Shown in pieces: positions 18,743 to 26,350 of a stretch of DNA of 64,000 nucleotides; the first letter of the stretch is position 1, and every line of letters begins with the position of its first letter. The DNA lies in the NCBI GenBank assembly GCA_965237575.1, contig CBDEGI010000002.1:868001-932000 (forward strand), written 5' to 3'. The translations under genes and the position numbers were made by a program. Under the pieces are notes generated by a model. That model saw only the letters and a list, made by a program, of their open reading frames with translations. It was not told where the DNA came from and did no database searches. The stretch is from JAKZVK01 sp965237575. GTDB taxonomy: Bacteria > Acidobacteriota > Terriglobia > Bryobacterales > UBA6623.

Positions 18743-19557
18743 GACCGCGCCTCCCCGGCTTGGCCGGACTTCGTTTGACTCGCTTCGTCAGACTCACTGT
18801 CACGCAGCCGCGGCTTGTCACTCAACTTCCAAGGAATGATGCGTCTCTTCGCTCGTGCCACGGTCAACGCGGCGACCGACTGCGCTCCGGCGGCCTTGAG
18901 CACCTTCGCGCACGCCCCCAGCGTGGCGCCCGTCGTCATCACGTCATCCACCAGGATGACGCGTTTGCCACGCACCTCAGCCTTGCGGCGAACAGTGAAC
19001 GCCCCGTCGACGTTGCGGCGGCGCTCTGCGTGCGAGAGCCCGGCTTGCGGCTTAGTGGCGCGGACCCTCGTCAGTAGACGCGACACGAGTTCGACGCCCG
19101 ATCGCCGCGACAACTCGCGGGCCAACGCGTGCGCCTGGTTGAAGCCCCGCCGCCACGACCGCAACCGATATAGCGGAACCGGGACCATCACGTCCGCCGG
19201 CGCCAGCGTTTCGATGAGGCCCGCCATGCGGCCCGCCAAGTGAGCGGCGAGCGGAACCATACGGTCGTACTTGAGTAGGTGGATCAACCGGCGCAGGTCG
19301 CCCTCATAGACGCCAAAGCTGCGCGCGAGGTCGAACGGCCACGGATCGGTGCGGCACACCGCGCAGAGGTCAACGCTGTGGAGCGCCGCGGCGTCTTCGA
19401 ACGGCAGCCCGCAACGCACGCACGCAACCGAGGCATCGAGCCCTTCGATCGCGCCGAGGCACGGCCCGCAAACGGGAACTCGCGAGATGGCGGTAAGAGG
19501 AAGGTCGCAGAGGCGGCATTGATCCGGCACGGCGACCGAGGCCACCGAATCCACCAA
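18739..19557 (-). CDS. comF: ComF-family phosphoribosyltransferase-like protein
   Basis: 272 aa from a TTG; GTG codons at 19554 and 19545 are alternatives. The N-terminus has four CxxC-type pairs (CRLC, CGPC, CVRC, CAVC) forming a zinc domain. The C-terminal part is a type I phosphoribosyltransferase fold with the PRPP loop VILVDDVMTTGATLGAC. ComF proteins are linked to DNA uptake during competence. It is followed by an HNH nuclease gene with a 4-bp overlap. Confidence 0.88.
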   Translation of the reverse strand: MVDSVASVAVPDQCRLCDLPLTAISRVPVCGPCLGAIEGLDASVACVRCGLPFEDAAALHSVDLCAVCRTDPWPFDLARSFGVYEGDLRRLIHLLKYDRMVPLAAHLAGRMAGLIETLAPADVMVPVPLYRLRSWRRGFNQAHALARELSRRSGVELVSRLLTRVRATKPQAGLSHAERRRNVDGAFTVRRKAEVRGKRVILVDDVMTTGATLGACAKVLKAAGAQSVAALTVARAKRRIIPWKLSDKPRLRDSESDEASQTKSGQAGEARS

Positions 19558-19670
19558 GTCGCGCAGAAGGCCGAAAGGCCGGCGACCCGGAAGTGCCGAA
19601 ATGGAGAAGCTACTGGAGAAGGCCCGCTCCTATACTCTTTCAGTGTACTCCGATACGAGCCGGCCTTGCG

Positions 19671-20045
19671 CTACGATTTGGGCGCTACATCCGGACCGCC
19701 CCAGCCTTCCTCTTCCTCCTGGCAGGCGTGGCAGAAGGCCGCCCAAGGCACGGCGCCCAACCTCTTTGGGTTGATGGCCTCGCCGCACCCCTGGCAGAGC
19801 CCAAAATCCCTTGACTCCGAGCGTGTGAGCGCCTCGTTCACGAGAAGCAGTTGCAACCGCTCGGTATCGCCTTGCGAGAAGGCGAGTTCCTTGGCAGAGG
19901 AGTCCGCCGCCCGTTGCGCGGAGTCGTCGGGCGAGGTAAAGTCCGCGCCGCGGCCGGCCTCGCCGGCTCGGGCCAGCAGGCTTTCCAATATCTGCCGTTT
20001 TTCCTCCAGCAGACGCCGGTAACGGGTCCGCTTACGCTTGTCCAT
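19671..20045 (-). CDS. DksA/TraR-family zinc-finger regulator
   Basis: 124 aa. N-terminal coiled coil (RYRRLLEEKRQILESLLARA) and C-terminal C4 zinc finger (CQGCGE, then FCHAC 17 residues on). DksA-like proteins bind the RNA polymerase secondary channel and tune transcription with ppGpp. The coiled-coil tip reads SPDDSAQRAAD, with the acidic pair typical for activity. A consensus promoter lies about 900 bp upstream (20946-20974), now separated from the gene by three tandem mobile elements. Confidence 0.88.
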   Translation of the reverse strand: MDKRKRTRYRRLLEEKRQILESLLARAGEAGRGADFTSPDDSAQRAADSSAKELAFSQGDTERLQLLLVNEALTRSESRDFGLCQGCGEAINPKRLGAVPWAAFCHACQEEEEGWGGPDVAPKS

Positions 20046-20095
20046 GCTTGCCGTTTCCGCTTTGGGGCCGGGTCGGCCTCGGCTAAAACCCGCTC

Positions 20096-20371
20096 AGTGG
20101 GGTATCCATTTGACTCAGGTGACCACAACATACTGTGGTTGGCCATTGGCGGCCCCCGGAAAGGCTTGCCGATAGCACCACGTTTCCAAGCCTGCGATGG
20201 CCATGGCGCGTGCGTAATCCTTGATCGGCCCGAAACGCAGCCTCGTGGCCCAATTGCCTGCAGACCGGCGTCTGGCGCCCCAGGGTGCATTCTGGGTGCA
20301 GTGTGCTGGCGTCCATGGATCGACCAAACCACAACGCCTAGGGGCTACCTGAGTCAAGTGGATACCCCATT
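20096..20371. mobile_element. MITE-A copy 3 (tandem array, proximal to dksA-like gene)
   Basis: 276 bp with the same ends as copy 2. The left flank is CCCGCTC and the right flank CCCGCTCA (20372-20379), so the A is shared with the element's own first base. Confidence 0.9.
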
Positions 20372-20378
20372 CCCGCTC

Positions 20379-20654
20379 AGTGGGGTATCCATTTGACTCA
20401 GGTGACCACAACATACTGTGGTTGGCCATTGGCGGCCCCCGGAAAGGCTTGCCGATAGCACCACGTTTCCAAGCCTGCGATGGCCATGGCGCGTGCGTAA
20501 TCCTTGATCGGCCCGAAACGCAGCCTCGTGGCCCAATTGCCTGCAGACCGGCGTCTGGCGCCCCAGGGTGCATTCTGGGTGCAGTGTGCTGGCGTCCATG
20601 GATCGACCAAACCACAACGCCTAGGGGCTACCTGAGTCAAGTGGATACCCCATT
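20379..20654. mobile_element. MITE-A copy 4 (tandem array, middle)
   Basis: 276 bp, by eye identical to copies 3 and 5. It is separated from them by the same 7-8 bp word CCCGCTC(A). Such regular spacing fits repeat amplification through the duplication, or repeated insertion at one site. Confidence 0.9.
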
Positions 20655-20662
20655 CCCGCTCA

Positions 20663-20938
20663 AGTGGGGTATCCATTTGACTCAGGTGACCACAACATAC
20701 TGTGGTTGGCCATTGGCGGCCCCCGGAAAGGCTTGCCGATAGCACCACGTTTCCAAGCCTGCGATGGCCATGGCGCGTGCGTAATCCTTGATCGGCCCGA
20801 AACGCAGCCTCGTGGCCCAATTGCCTGCAGACCGGCGTCTGGCGCCCCAGGGTGCATTCTGGGTGCAGTGTGCTGGCGTCCATGGATCGACCAAACCACA
20901 ACGCCTAGGGGCTACCTGAGTCAAGTGGATACCCCATT
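20663..20938. mobile_element. MITE-A copy 5 (tandem array, distal)
   Basis: 276 bp. This copy has full 8-bp direct repeats CCCGCTCA at 20655-20662 and 20939-20946, so it may be the founding insertion. The right duplication touches the -10 box of the promoter at 20946-20951. Confidence 0.92.
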
Positions 20939-20945
20939 CCCGCTC

Positions 20946-20974
20946 ATTATAGGGAGCGGTTTCCAGGGTGTCAA
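20946..20974 (-). promoter_or_regulatory. Consensus sigma-70 promoter of the dksA-like gene
   Basis: On the minus strand: TTGACA (20974-20969), a 17-bp spacer, TATAAT (20951-20946). Both hexamers match consensus perfectly. It points at the DksA/TraR-like gene starting at 20045. The expected start site, about 7 bp past the -10 box, falls in the 8-bp target duplication, so the array is transcribed as a leader of roughly 850 nt. Confidence 0.8.
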
Positions 20975-21047
20975 TTTAGCGGTGGCGTTCGTTTGGTGGC
21001 GCGATTCAAACCCGCCCCTGCGTTACTCATGGACGCGGGTTGCTCCC

Positions 21048-21920
21048 TCACGCGACGCGACGCTTGGCCTCTTGCACGTAGCGGCGCATGTAGGCCGCGA
21101 GCGCCGTTCGCAGCGTCTCCATCACCGGCCACGGGCCGTCGCCCCCACGCAGACGCCGGCCGCGGATGCCGCTCACGGGAAGCAGTTCGCGCGTGGTCGA
21201 GGTGATAAAAACCTCATCCGCTTCGTAGAAGTCATCGAGCGAGAGCACCTTCTCCTCGACCGGTGCGCCGGGCGCGTCCAACTCATCGAGCATCAGGGCG
21301 CGGGTCACACCGGGCAGGGGACCCGAGGAGAGAGGCGGCGTGTAGGTCGTGCCGCCCTTGGCGGCGAAGATGTTGGCGGACGTGCACTCGGCGACCTCGT
21401 TGCGCTCGTTCAGCAGAATCACCTCGTCGTCCCCGTTCTGCTGGGCCGTCTCGACGAGGGTGAGGTTGTGCGACCACGACAGCGTCTTGGTCCCGGCGAA
21501 CGGCGAGGCGGCATGGCGGCCTTGCTCGGCCACGTCGAGGGTGACGGACTTGGCCCAGCGCATCACTTCGTTCGTCATCGCGACCAGGTCGGAGGCGCTG
21601 CCCGATCCGGGCCCGGCCCAGAAGCCTCCTTCGCTCCTGAAGACGCAGACGCGCATGGTGGCCTCGTCAGCGCCGTTGGCCTCGATCAGCCGCAGTAGAT
21701 TGCGGCGTACCGCGTCGGGGTCTTGGCTCAAGTCGATGTGCAGCGTGCGCGCGTCGCGGGCCATCCGCTCCCAATGGCGCTCGAAGGCAAACGGAATCCC
21801 CTCAGCGATACGCATCGTCGTGAAGACGCCCCACCCCGAGAGCACGCCGATCTGCCCGGCCTGGAGGATCTTGCTGTCGGCGGGGAGGACATCGCTGTTG
21901 TAGAGGACGTGCCCGTGCAT
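21048..21920 (-). CDS. Class IV PLP-dependent aminotransferase/lyase
   Basis: 290 aa. Family features: an N-terminal LSGWGVFTTMRI (GxGxFxTxR-like), a Lys in FAGTKTLSWSHNLT that should bind PLP, and the cofactor-site stretch LLNERNEVAECTSANIFA. Members include D-amino acid transaminase, branched-chain aminotransferase and aminodeoxychorismate lyase (PabC); TKTLSW and GVFTTMR suit the PabC/D-AAT group. A second class IV enzyme at 43917 looks like true IlvE, which makes a non-IlvE role more likely here. It stands alone on its strand. Confidence 0.85.
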   Translation of the reverse strand: MHGHVLYNSDVLPADSKILQAGQIGVLSGWGVFTTMRIAEGIPFAFERHWERMARDARTLHIDLSQDPDAVRRNLLRLIEANGADEATMRVCVFRSEGGFWAGPGSGSASDLVAMTNEVMRWAKSVTLDVAEQGRHAASPFAGTKTLSWSHNLTLVETAQQNGDDEVILLNERNEVAECTSANIFAAKGGTTYTPPLSSGPLPGVTRALMLDELDAPGAPVEEKVLSLDDFYEADEVFITSTTRELLPVSGIRGRRLRGGDGPWPVMETLRTALAAYMRRYVQEAKRRVA

Positions 21921-22125
21921 GGCTCTTCATTATCCCGCACCCCGCGGGTGGGGCCGCCAGCCAAACCCAGGCTCCGCCAAAGATTTACAGGCGAGCCGTT
22001 GCCATTCTGTGATTGATACAGTTCAAAATAGAAGAATCGCCGGAGGGCTCCGCGAATCGCGGGCCGCCCATCTTACCGGCGGCCATCCATCAAAGAGAAC
22101 CATCAAACGAGAAGAGGAGGAACCC

Positions 22126-22494
22126 ATGTCAACAGCCGATGTAGCGAACGGCCTGGTCGGTCTTTGCCGGCAAGGTCAGTTCATGGAGGTGATTGAGACG
22201 TACTACAGCGACAACATTGTCAGCGTCGAGCCCGTGGGCAACGAGCAGATGCCCGCTGAGATGTCCGGCCTCGACGCAATCAAGGGCAAGAACCAGTGGT
22301 GGGTCGAGAACCACGAAGTGCACGGCCTGCAGGTGGACGGCCCGTTCGTAGGAGATTCGCAATTCGCCGTTCGCTTCCATATGGACGTCACGCCCAAGAT
22401 GACCGGCCAACGCGTCTCGATGGTCGAGGTGGGGGTGTACACGGTGGAAGACGGCAAGATCGTGCGCGAGGAGTTCTACTACAACGCGCCGTAA
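22126..22494 (+). CDS. NTF2/SnoaL-like small protein
   Basis: 122 aa. The start is fixed by GAAGAGGAGG 6 bp before the ATG. The sequence opens with a short helix pair (NGLVGLCRQGQFMEVIETYY), then alternating strands including FAVRFHMDVT and VYTVEDGKIVREEFYY, the pattern of SnoaL/NTF2-like cone folds. Such proteins are isomerases, hydrolases or ligand-binding proteins; no catalytic residue is assigned here. It is a single gene, followed by a pair of inverted repeats. Confidence 0.75.
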   Translation: MSTADVANGLVGLCRQGQFMEVIETYYSDNIVSVEPVGNEQMPAEMSGLDAIKGKNQWWVENHEVHGLQVDGPFVGDSQFAVRFHMDVTPKMTGQRVSMVEVGVYTVEDGKIVREEFYYNAP

Positions 22495-22806
22495 GGGGGC
22501 GGGAACGCTTACCTGCGTTTCCGGTTGGCACCTTTTGTAGGGGTGGACCGCTGCGTCCGCCCCGCTGCCGCAGATCTGCTCTCGGCTTCAAATCAGCGAT
22601 GAGCGCCATTGCCAAGGGCGGTGCCGGGGTGGACGCAGCGGTCCACCCCCACAGCGGTAGGTTGAGAACCCGTCCGCAAACGGGTCCAGCTTGCCTTGGG
22701 CCCGGCCTGTGATGTACAGTCCACGCTTGGTGTCGCCCGCTTGATTCGACACCTCCTTAGTTCAACCGCAGCCCGTCATCGGGGAGAGAGCGCTCACGGA
22801 AACCTC
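22495..22806. repeat. Intergenic with convergent inverted repeat pair
   Basis: No gene. GGGGTGGACCGCTGCGTCC at 22540-22558 and GGACGCAGCGGTCCACCCC at 22631-22649 are exact inverted copies about 70 bp apart, able to form a long hairpin. They belong to the GTAGGGG...-type palindrome family. GGAACGC-TTACCT-GCGTTTCC at about 22502 is a terminator-like hairpin just after the NTF2-like gene. Confidence 0.7.
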
Positions 22807-23973
22807 ATGTCCAAACCACTTCGCGTCGGCATGATCGGCTACGGCTTCATGGGCCGTGCGCACTCCAACGCTTATAAACGTCTCAACGACTTCTTCGAGG
22901 TCGAGCATCGCCCGGTGCTCCAGGCCGCCTGCGCCCGCAAGAAAGATAAGCTGCAGGCGTTCGCCGACAACTGGGGCTACCAGCGCGTCGAGACCGACTG
23001 GCGCAGGGTGGTCGAGGCCGATGACATCGACTTGATCGATATCGTCGCGCCGAACCACGTCCACCGCGAGATCGCGCTGGCCGCGGCCCAGGCGGGCAAG
23101 ATGGTGCTGTGCGAGAAGCCGCTGGCGATGAATGTTGCCGAGGCCGAGGAAATGACCCAGGCGGTCGAGGCCGCCGGCGTCCCGAACATGGTGTGGTTCA
23201 ACTACCGCCGCGTCCCTTCGATCGCGCTCGCCAAGCAGATCGTCGACGAAGGGCGCATCGGGCGGCCGTTTCACTACCGCGCCGCCTACCTCCAGGATTG
23301 GACGATCGCCGAGGACGTGCCCCAGGGCGGCGCGGCGCTGTGGCGCTTGGACGTGAACGTCGCGGGTTCCGGTGTCACCGGCGATCTGCTGGCCCACTCG
23401 ATCGACACGGCGATGTGGCTCAATGGCCCGATCACGCGCGTGGTCGCCCGGACCGAGACCTTTATCAAACAGCGCCAGCATGCTGAGACGGGCAAGGTCG
23501 AGCCGGTGGGCATCGACGACGCGTGCATGTTTCTGGCGGAGTTCGCCAACGGCTCCATGGGGACGTTCGAGTCGACGCGCTACGCCCGCGGCCGCAAGAA
23601 CTTCAACACACTGGAGATGAACGGCGCCGACGGCAGCGTCTACTTCGACCTCGAAGAGCCCGAGTACTTGCAGTTCTTCGAATACACGCAGCAGCAGTCG
23701 GGCAAGAAGACTGAAGACCACCTGACCGGCTGGCGCAAGATCCACACCACCAACTTCGAGCACCCCTACATGGACCACTACTGGGTGCCCGGCACCTGCA
23801 TCGGCTACGAGCACACGTTCTTGAACGCGCTAGCCGACTTCGTTACCGGCATCGAGACCGGCAAGCCGACGCAGCCCGACTTCCGCAACGCCCTGCAAAC
23901 GCAGAAGGTGTGTGATGCGGTGCTCCAGTCGGCGAAGTCCGGGCAGTGGCTTGAAACCAACGTGAAACTCTAG
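22807..23973 (+). CDS. Gfo/Idh/MocA-family oxidoreductase, cytoplasmic
   Basis: 388 aa from the ATG in CCTCATGTCC. Rossmann motif MIGYGFMGRAHSNAY, the EKPLAMN loop, and a C-terminal domain with GDLLAHSIDTAMWL. There is no signal peptide, unlike the family member at 6624. The closest functional guess is a sugar or inositol dehydrogenase; the ending YEHTFLNALADFVTGI is typical of myo-inositol or glucose-fructose-type members. Substrate unknown. Monocistronic. Confidence 0.9.
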   Translation: MSKPLRVGMIGYGFMGRAHSNAYKRLNDFFEVEHRPVLQAACARKKDKLQAFADNWGYQRVETDWRRVVEADDIDLIDIVAPNHVHREIALAAAQAGKMVLCEKPLAMNVAEAEEMTQAVEAAGVPNMVWFNYRRVPSIALAKQIVDEGRIGRPFHYRAAYLQDWTIAEDVPQGGAALWRLDVNVAGSGVTGDLLAHSIDTAMWLNGPITRVVARTETFIKQRQHAETGKVEPVGIDDACMFLAEFANGSMGTFESTRYARGRKNFNTLEMNGADGSVYFDLEEPEYLQFFEYTQQQSGKKTEDHLTGWRKIHTTNFEHPYMDHYWVPGTCIGYEHTFLNALADFVTGIETGKPTQPDFRNALQTQKVCDAVLQSAKSGQWLETNVKL

Positions 23974-24267
23974 ATGGGGCTCGACCCGCCACTCGGAGCC
24001 GCAGGCGTGAGCCTGCGTTGAGGTGTTGCCACCGAGCTGGGCTGCCGCGCGCCGCGTGAGGCTTCGCTCGCCTCGCCGGCTTGTCGGTCTCTTGCCGAAC
24101 CCGATTCACCTTGCCACTCATCAACGCAAGCTCACGCTTGCGGCTCTGAGTCTTATGGGTGGCCGCCCCGGCGGCTTTCGGACAGGCCATCCCAAGTTGG
24201 CCTAGACCCCTCTTCACCCCTGCTACAATGGGCTACTCTCATTTCCGCTTTCGAGGATGCTGATCGT
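23974..24267. other. Intergenic with inverted repeat
   Basis: No gene. GAGCCGCAGGCGTGAGCCTGCGTTG at its left and CAACGCAAGCTCACGCTTGCGGCTC about 130 bp on are imperfect inverted copies, another REP-like dyad pair. Confidence 0.5.
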
Positions 24268-24642
24268 ATGCTGCCGGAATTCATCGTGCCGGAAACGCCG
24301 GTCGACGCCAACGGAACGAGTGAGGCAGTTGAGCTGGGCGACGCCGCCGGCCACATGCTTCTGCTGACGCTTGGCATTACCGACATCGTCGAGCAGGAAA
24401 GCCTCGACGTCCTCATCTGGGGCTCCGCCGACGGCGAGGACTGGGGCGAAGTCCCCTTGCGCGTCTTCCCGCAGAAGTTCTATTGCGGGACGTCACAGAT
24501 TCTCTTCGATCTCAGCGCCCATCCCGAGGCCAAGTTCCTCCGCGCCGAATGGAAGGTGGACCGCTGGGGCGTTGGCTCCAAGACGCCCATGTTCAAGTTC
24601 TATGTGTGGGCGGAGCCGTTCGCGGCCCAGCAGGTGGGCTGA
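24268..24642 (+). CDS. Hypothetical small soluble protein
   Basis: 124 aa, acidic, beta-rich (GHMLLLTLGITDIVEQESLD, then LDVLIWGSADGEDWGE and KTPMFKFYVWAEPF). No signal, no Cys pair, no known motif that I recognise. The alternation of strands suggests a beta-sandwich. ATG start. It is a single gene between repeats, upstream of the dicarboxylate symporter. Confidence 0.6.
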   Translation: MLPEFIVPETPVDANGTSEAVELGDAAGHMLLLTLGITDIVEQESLDVLIWGSADGEDWGEVPLRVFPQKFYCGTSQILFDLSAHPEAKFLRAEWKVDRWGVGSKTPMFKFYVWAEPFAAQQVG

Positions 24643-24785
24643 AGGATTTCGTGCGGCGGGCCTTGTGTTTTACGGGAAATAGGACCGACGGACGTTAGTG
24701 CCTGGACGTTGCCGTTCGGTTTGGGAACGGGCGGTTGGGCGAGGCCGTCGAACAGAGTAGTTAGGCAACGGTCGCACAGCCGACA

Positions 24786-24866
24786 TGTAGGGGCAGACGG
24801 CATGCCGTGCCCGGCGACTGCGAACGGTCGACTTGAACGCGGGTACAGCATGCTGCGCCCCTACAC
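24786..24866. repeat. GTAGGGGCA...GCATGC palindrome pair
   Basis: TGTAGGGGCAGACGGCATGC is followed about 50 bp on by GCATGCTGCGCCCCTACA, the same unit inverted. It lies in the 260 bp between the hypothetical protein and the symporter. Confidence 0.7.
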
Positions 24867-24902
24867 TTCGGCCCGCCGGGCCCTCTTCACCATCCCCATT
24901 CC

Positions 24903-26207
24903 ATGCAACTCTACAACAAGATCCTGATCGGGCTGGTGGCGGGCACGACCGTTGGCGCGGTGGCGAACGTCGCCGACATCGGCTGGCTTCGTGACACGTT
25001 GATCGCCCTCGAACCGGTCGGGACGGCCTTCATCCGCCTCATCACCATGATCGTGATCCCTTTGGTCATCGCGAGCTTGATGGTCGGCACGGCCTCGCTC
25101 GGCGACCTGCGCAAACTGGGGCGCATCGGCGGTAAGACCATACTGTATTACCTCTTCACCACCGCCTTGGCCGTTACCATCGGCCTGCTGGTTTCGAACA
25201 CCATCCGGCCCGGCGCGGGAGTTGACCCCGAGACGCGGGACCAGTTGGCGGCACAGTTTGAGACTGAAGCCGCGGGGCGTGTCCAACTCGCCGCCGAAGC
25301 TCCGTCGTTACAAGAAGTGCTCCTGGGAATGATTCCGCGCAATCCGGTCCAGGCTGCGGCGGAGTTCGACCTGCTGCCGCTGATCTTTTTCTCCGTCATC
25401 TTCGGCGCGGCCATCAGCATGATCGGAGAGGAGAGGCGCAATGTCGTCATTCTGTTCTTCGAGGGCATCAACCATGCCTCGATGGTGGTGATCGGCTGGG
25501 TGATGAAGCTCGCGCCATACGCCGTGTTCGCGCTGATCGGCGCGGTGGTGGCGCAGTTTGGTCTCGACCTTTTGCAGAGCCTGCTCGTCTATTCGCTGAC
25601 GGTCATCCTCGGGCTGGCCGCTCACTTGTTCATCAGCATTGGGCTGCTTGTGCGGTTTGCGGCTGGCCTGAACCCGATCACCTTCTTCCGCCGCATTCTT
25701 CCCGTGCAGGTGTTCGGCTTCTCGACGTCATCGTCGAGCGCGACTCTGCCGCTGACAATGGACACGGCGGAGTCGAAGCTGGGCGTATCGAAGGAAGTCG
25801 GCAGCTTCGTGTTGCCGTTGGGCGCGACCATCAACATGGATGGCACGGCCCTCTACCAAGCCGTGGCCGTGATGTTTATCGCGCAGATCTACGGCATCCC
25901 GCTCGACCTGACGGCGCAGTTGACGGTGGTGTTGACCGCCACCCTCGCGTCGATCGGCGCGGCGGGCGTGCCGAGCGCAGGCCTGATTACGCTGATCGTG
26001 GTGTTGCAGTCGGTGGGGCTGGGCGACAAGGTCGAGGCGGGTATCGCGCTGATCCTCGGCGTCGACCGCATCCTCGACATGTTGCGCACGGTCGTCAACG
26101 TATCCGGCGACCTCTCGTGCGCTAGCTTTGTGGCCCGCACTGAGGGCGACGCGCTGGATCCGGCGGTAACGATCGGCGCCCCACCCGCGGATGTTGCAAC
26201 CGGCTGA
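24903..26207 (+). CDS. Dicarboxylate/amino acid:cation symporter (DAACS family)
   Basis: 434 aa with about eight membrane segments and the family's two re-entrant hairpins. Signature motifs: GFSTSSSSATLPLTM (serine-rich HP1) and INMDGTALYQAV (NMDGT sodium site), then ASIGAAGVPSAG in HP2. It should take up glutamate, aspartate or C4-dicarboxylates with Na+ or H+. An extra hydrophilic insert lies at about residues 100-160. The gene is monocistronic. Confidence 0.92.
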   Translation: MQLYNKILIGLVAGTTVGAVANVADIGWLRDTLIALEPVGTAFIRLITMIVIPLVIASLMVGTASLGDLRKLGRIGGKTILYYLFTTALAVTIGLLVSNTIRPGAGVDPETRDQLAAQFETEAAGRVQLAAEAPSLQEVLLGMIPRNPVQAAAEFDLLPLIFFSVIFGAAISMIGEERRNVVILFFEGINHASMVVIGWVMKLAPYAVFALIGAVVAQFGLDLLQSLLVYSLTVILGLAAHLFISIGLLVRFAAGLNPITFFRRILPVQVFGFSTSSSSATLPLTMDTAESKLGVSKEVGSFVLPLGATINMDGTALYQAVAVMFIAQIYGIPLDLTAQLTVVLTATLASIGAAGVPSAGLITLIVVLQSVGLGDKVEAGIALILGVDRILDMLRTVVNVSGDLSCASFVARTEGDALDPAVTIGAPPADVATG

Positions 26208-26236
26208 GCCCGTGGAGCCGCGAAGCGGCGTTGGAT

Positions 26237-26320
26237 GTTAGCCCGGGGTGAAGCCGTCAGGCGGAACCCCTGGGGTATCGAACCCCTCGCGCTGGGAGCC
26301 CTGAAAGGGCGACGGAAACC
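26237..26320. repeat. CCCCGGCT..AGCCGGGG-type repeat, copy 1
   Basis: A GC-rich stretch with TTAGCCCGGGG and GAGCCCTGAAAGGGCGAC; related elements lie at 31242-31303 and 43371-43433. It lies between the convergent symporter and DUF1501 genes, a place where it may also end transcription. Confidence 0.6.
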
Positions 26321-26350
26321 CCGCGCCGTACCGGGCACCCGTACCCTTCG

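Noticed and set aside
20664..20936. Open frames inside MITE-A in both directions
   Set aside because: They have no domain character, recur only because the element recurs, and run through flanking unrelated sequence in different copies.
20096..20938. CRISPR-like array (regular repeats with short spacers)
   Set aside because: The units are 276 bp and separated by the same 7-8 bp word. That is a tandem mobile element, not CRISPR repeats with unique spacers.
20990..21050. tRNA-like GATTCAAACC stretch
   Set aside because: No cloverleaf can be built around it and the T-loop consensus does not fit on either strand.
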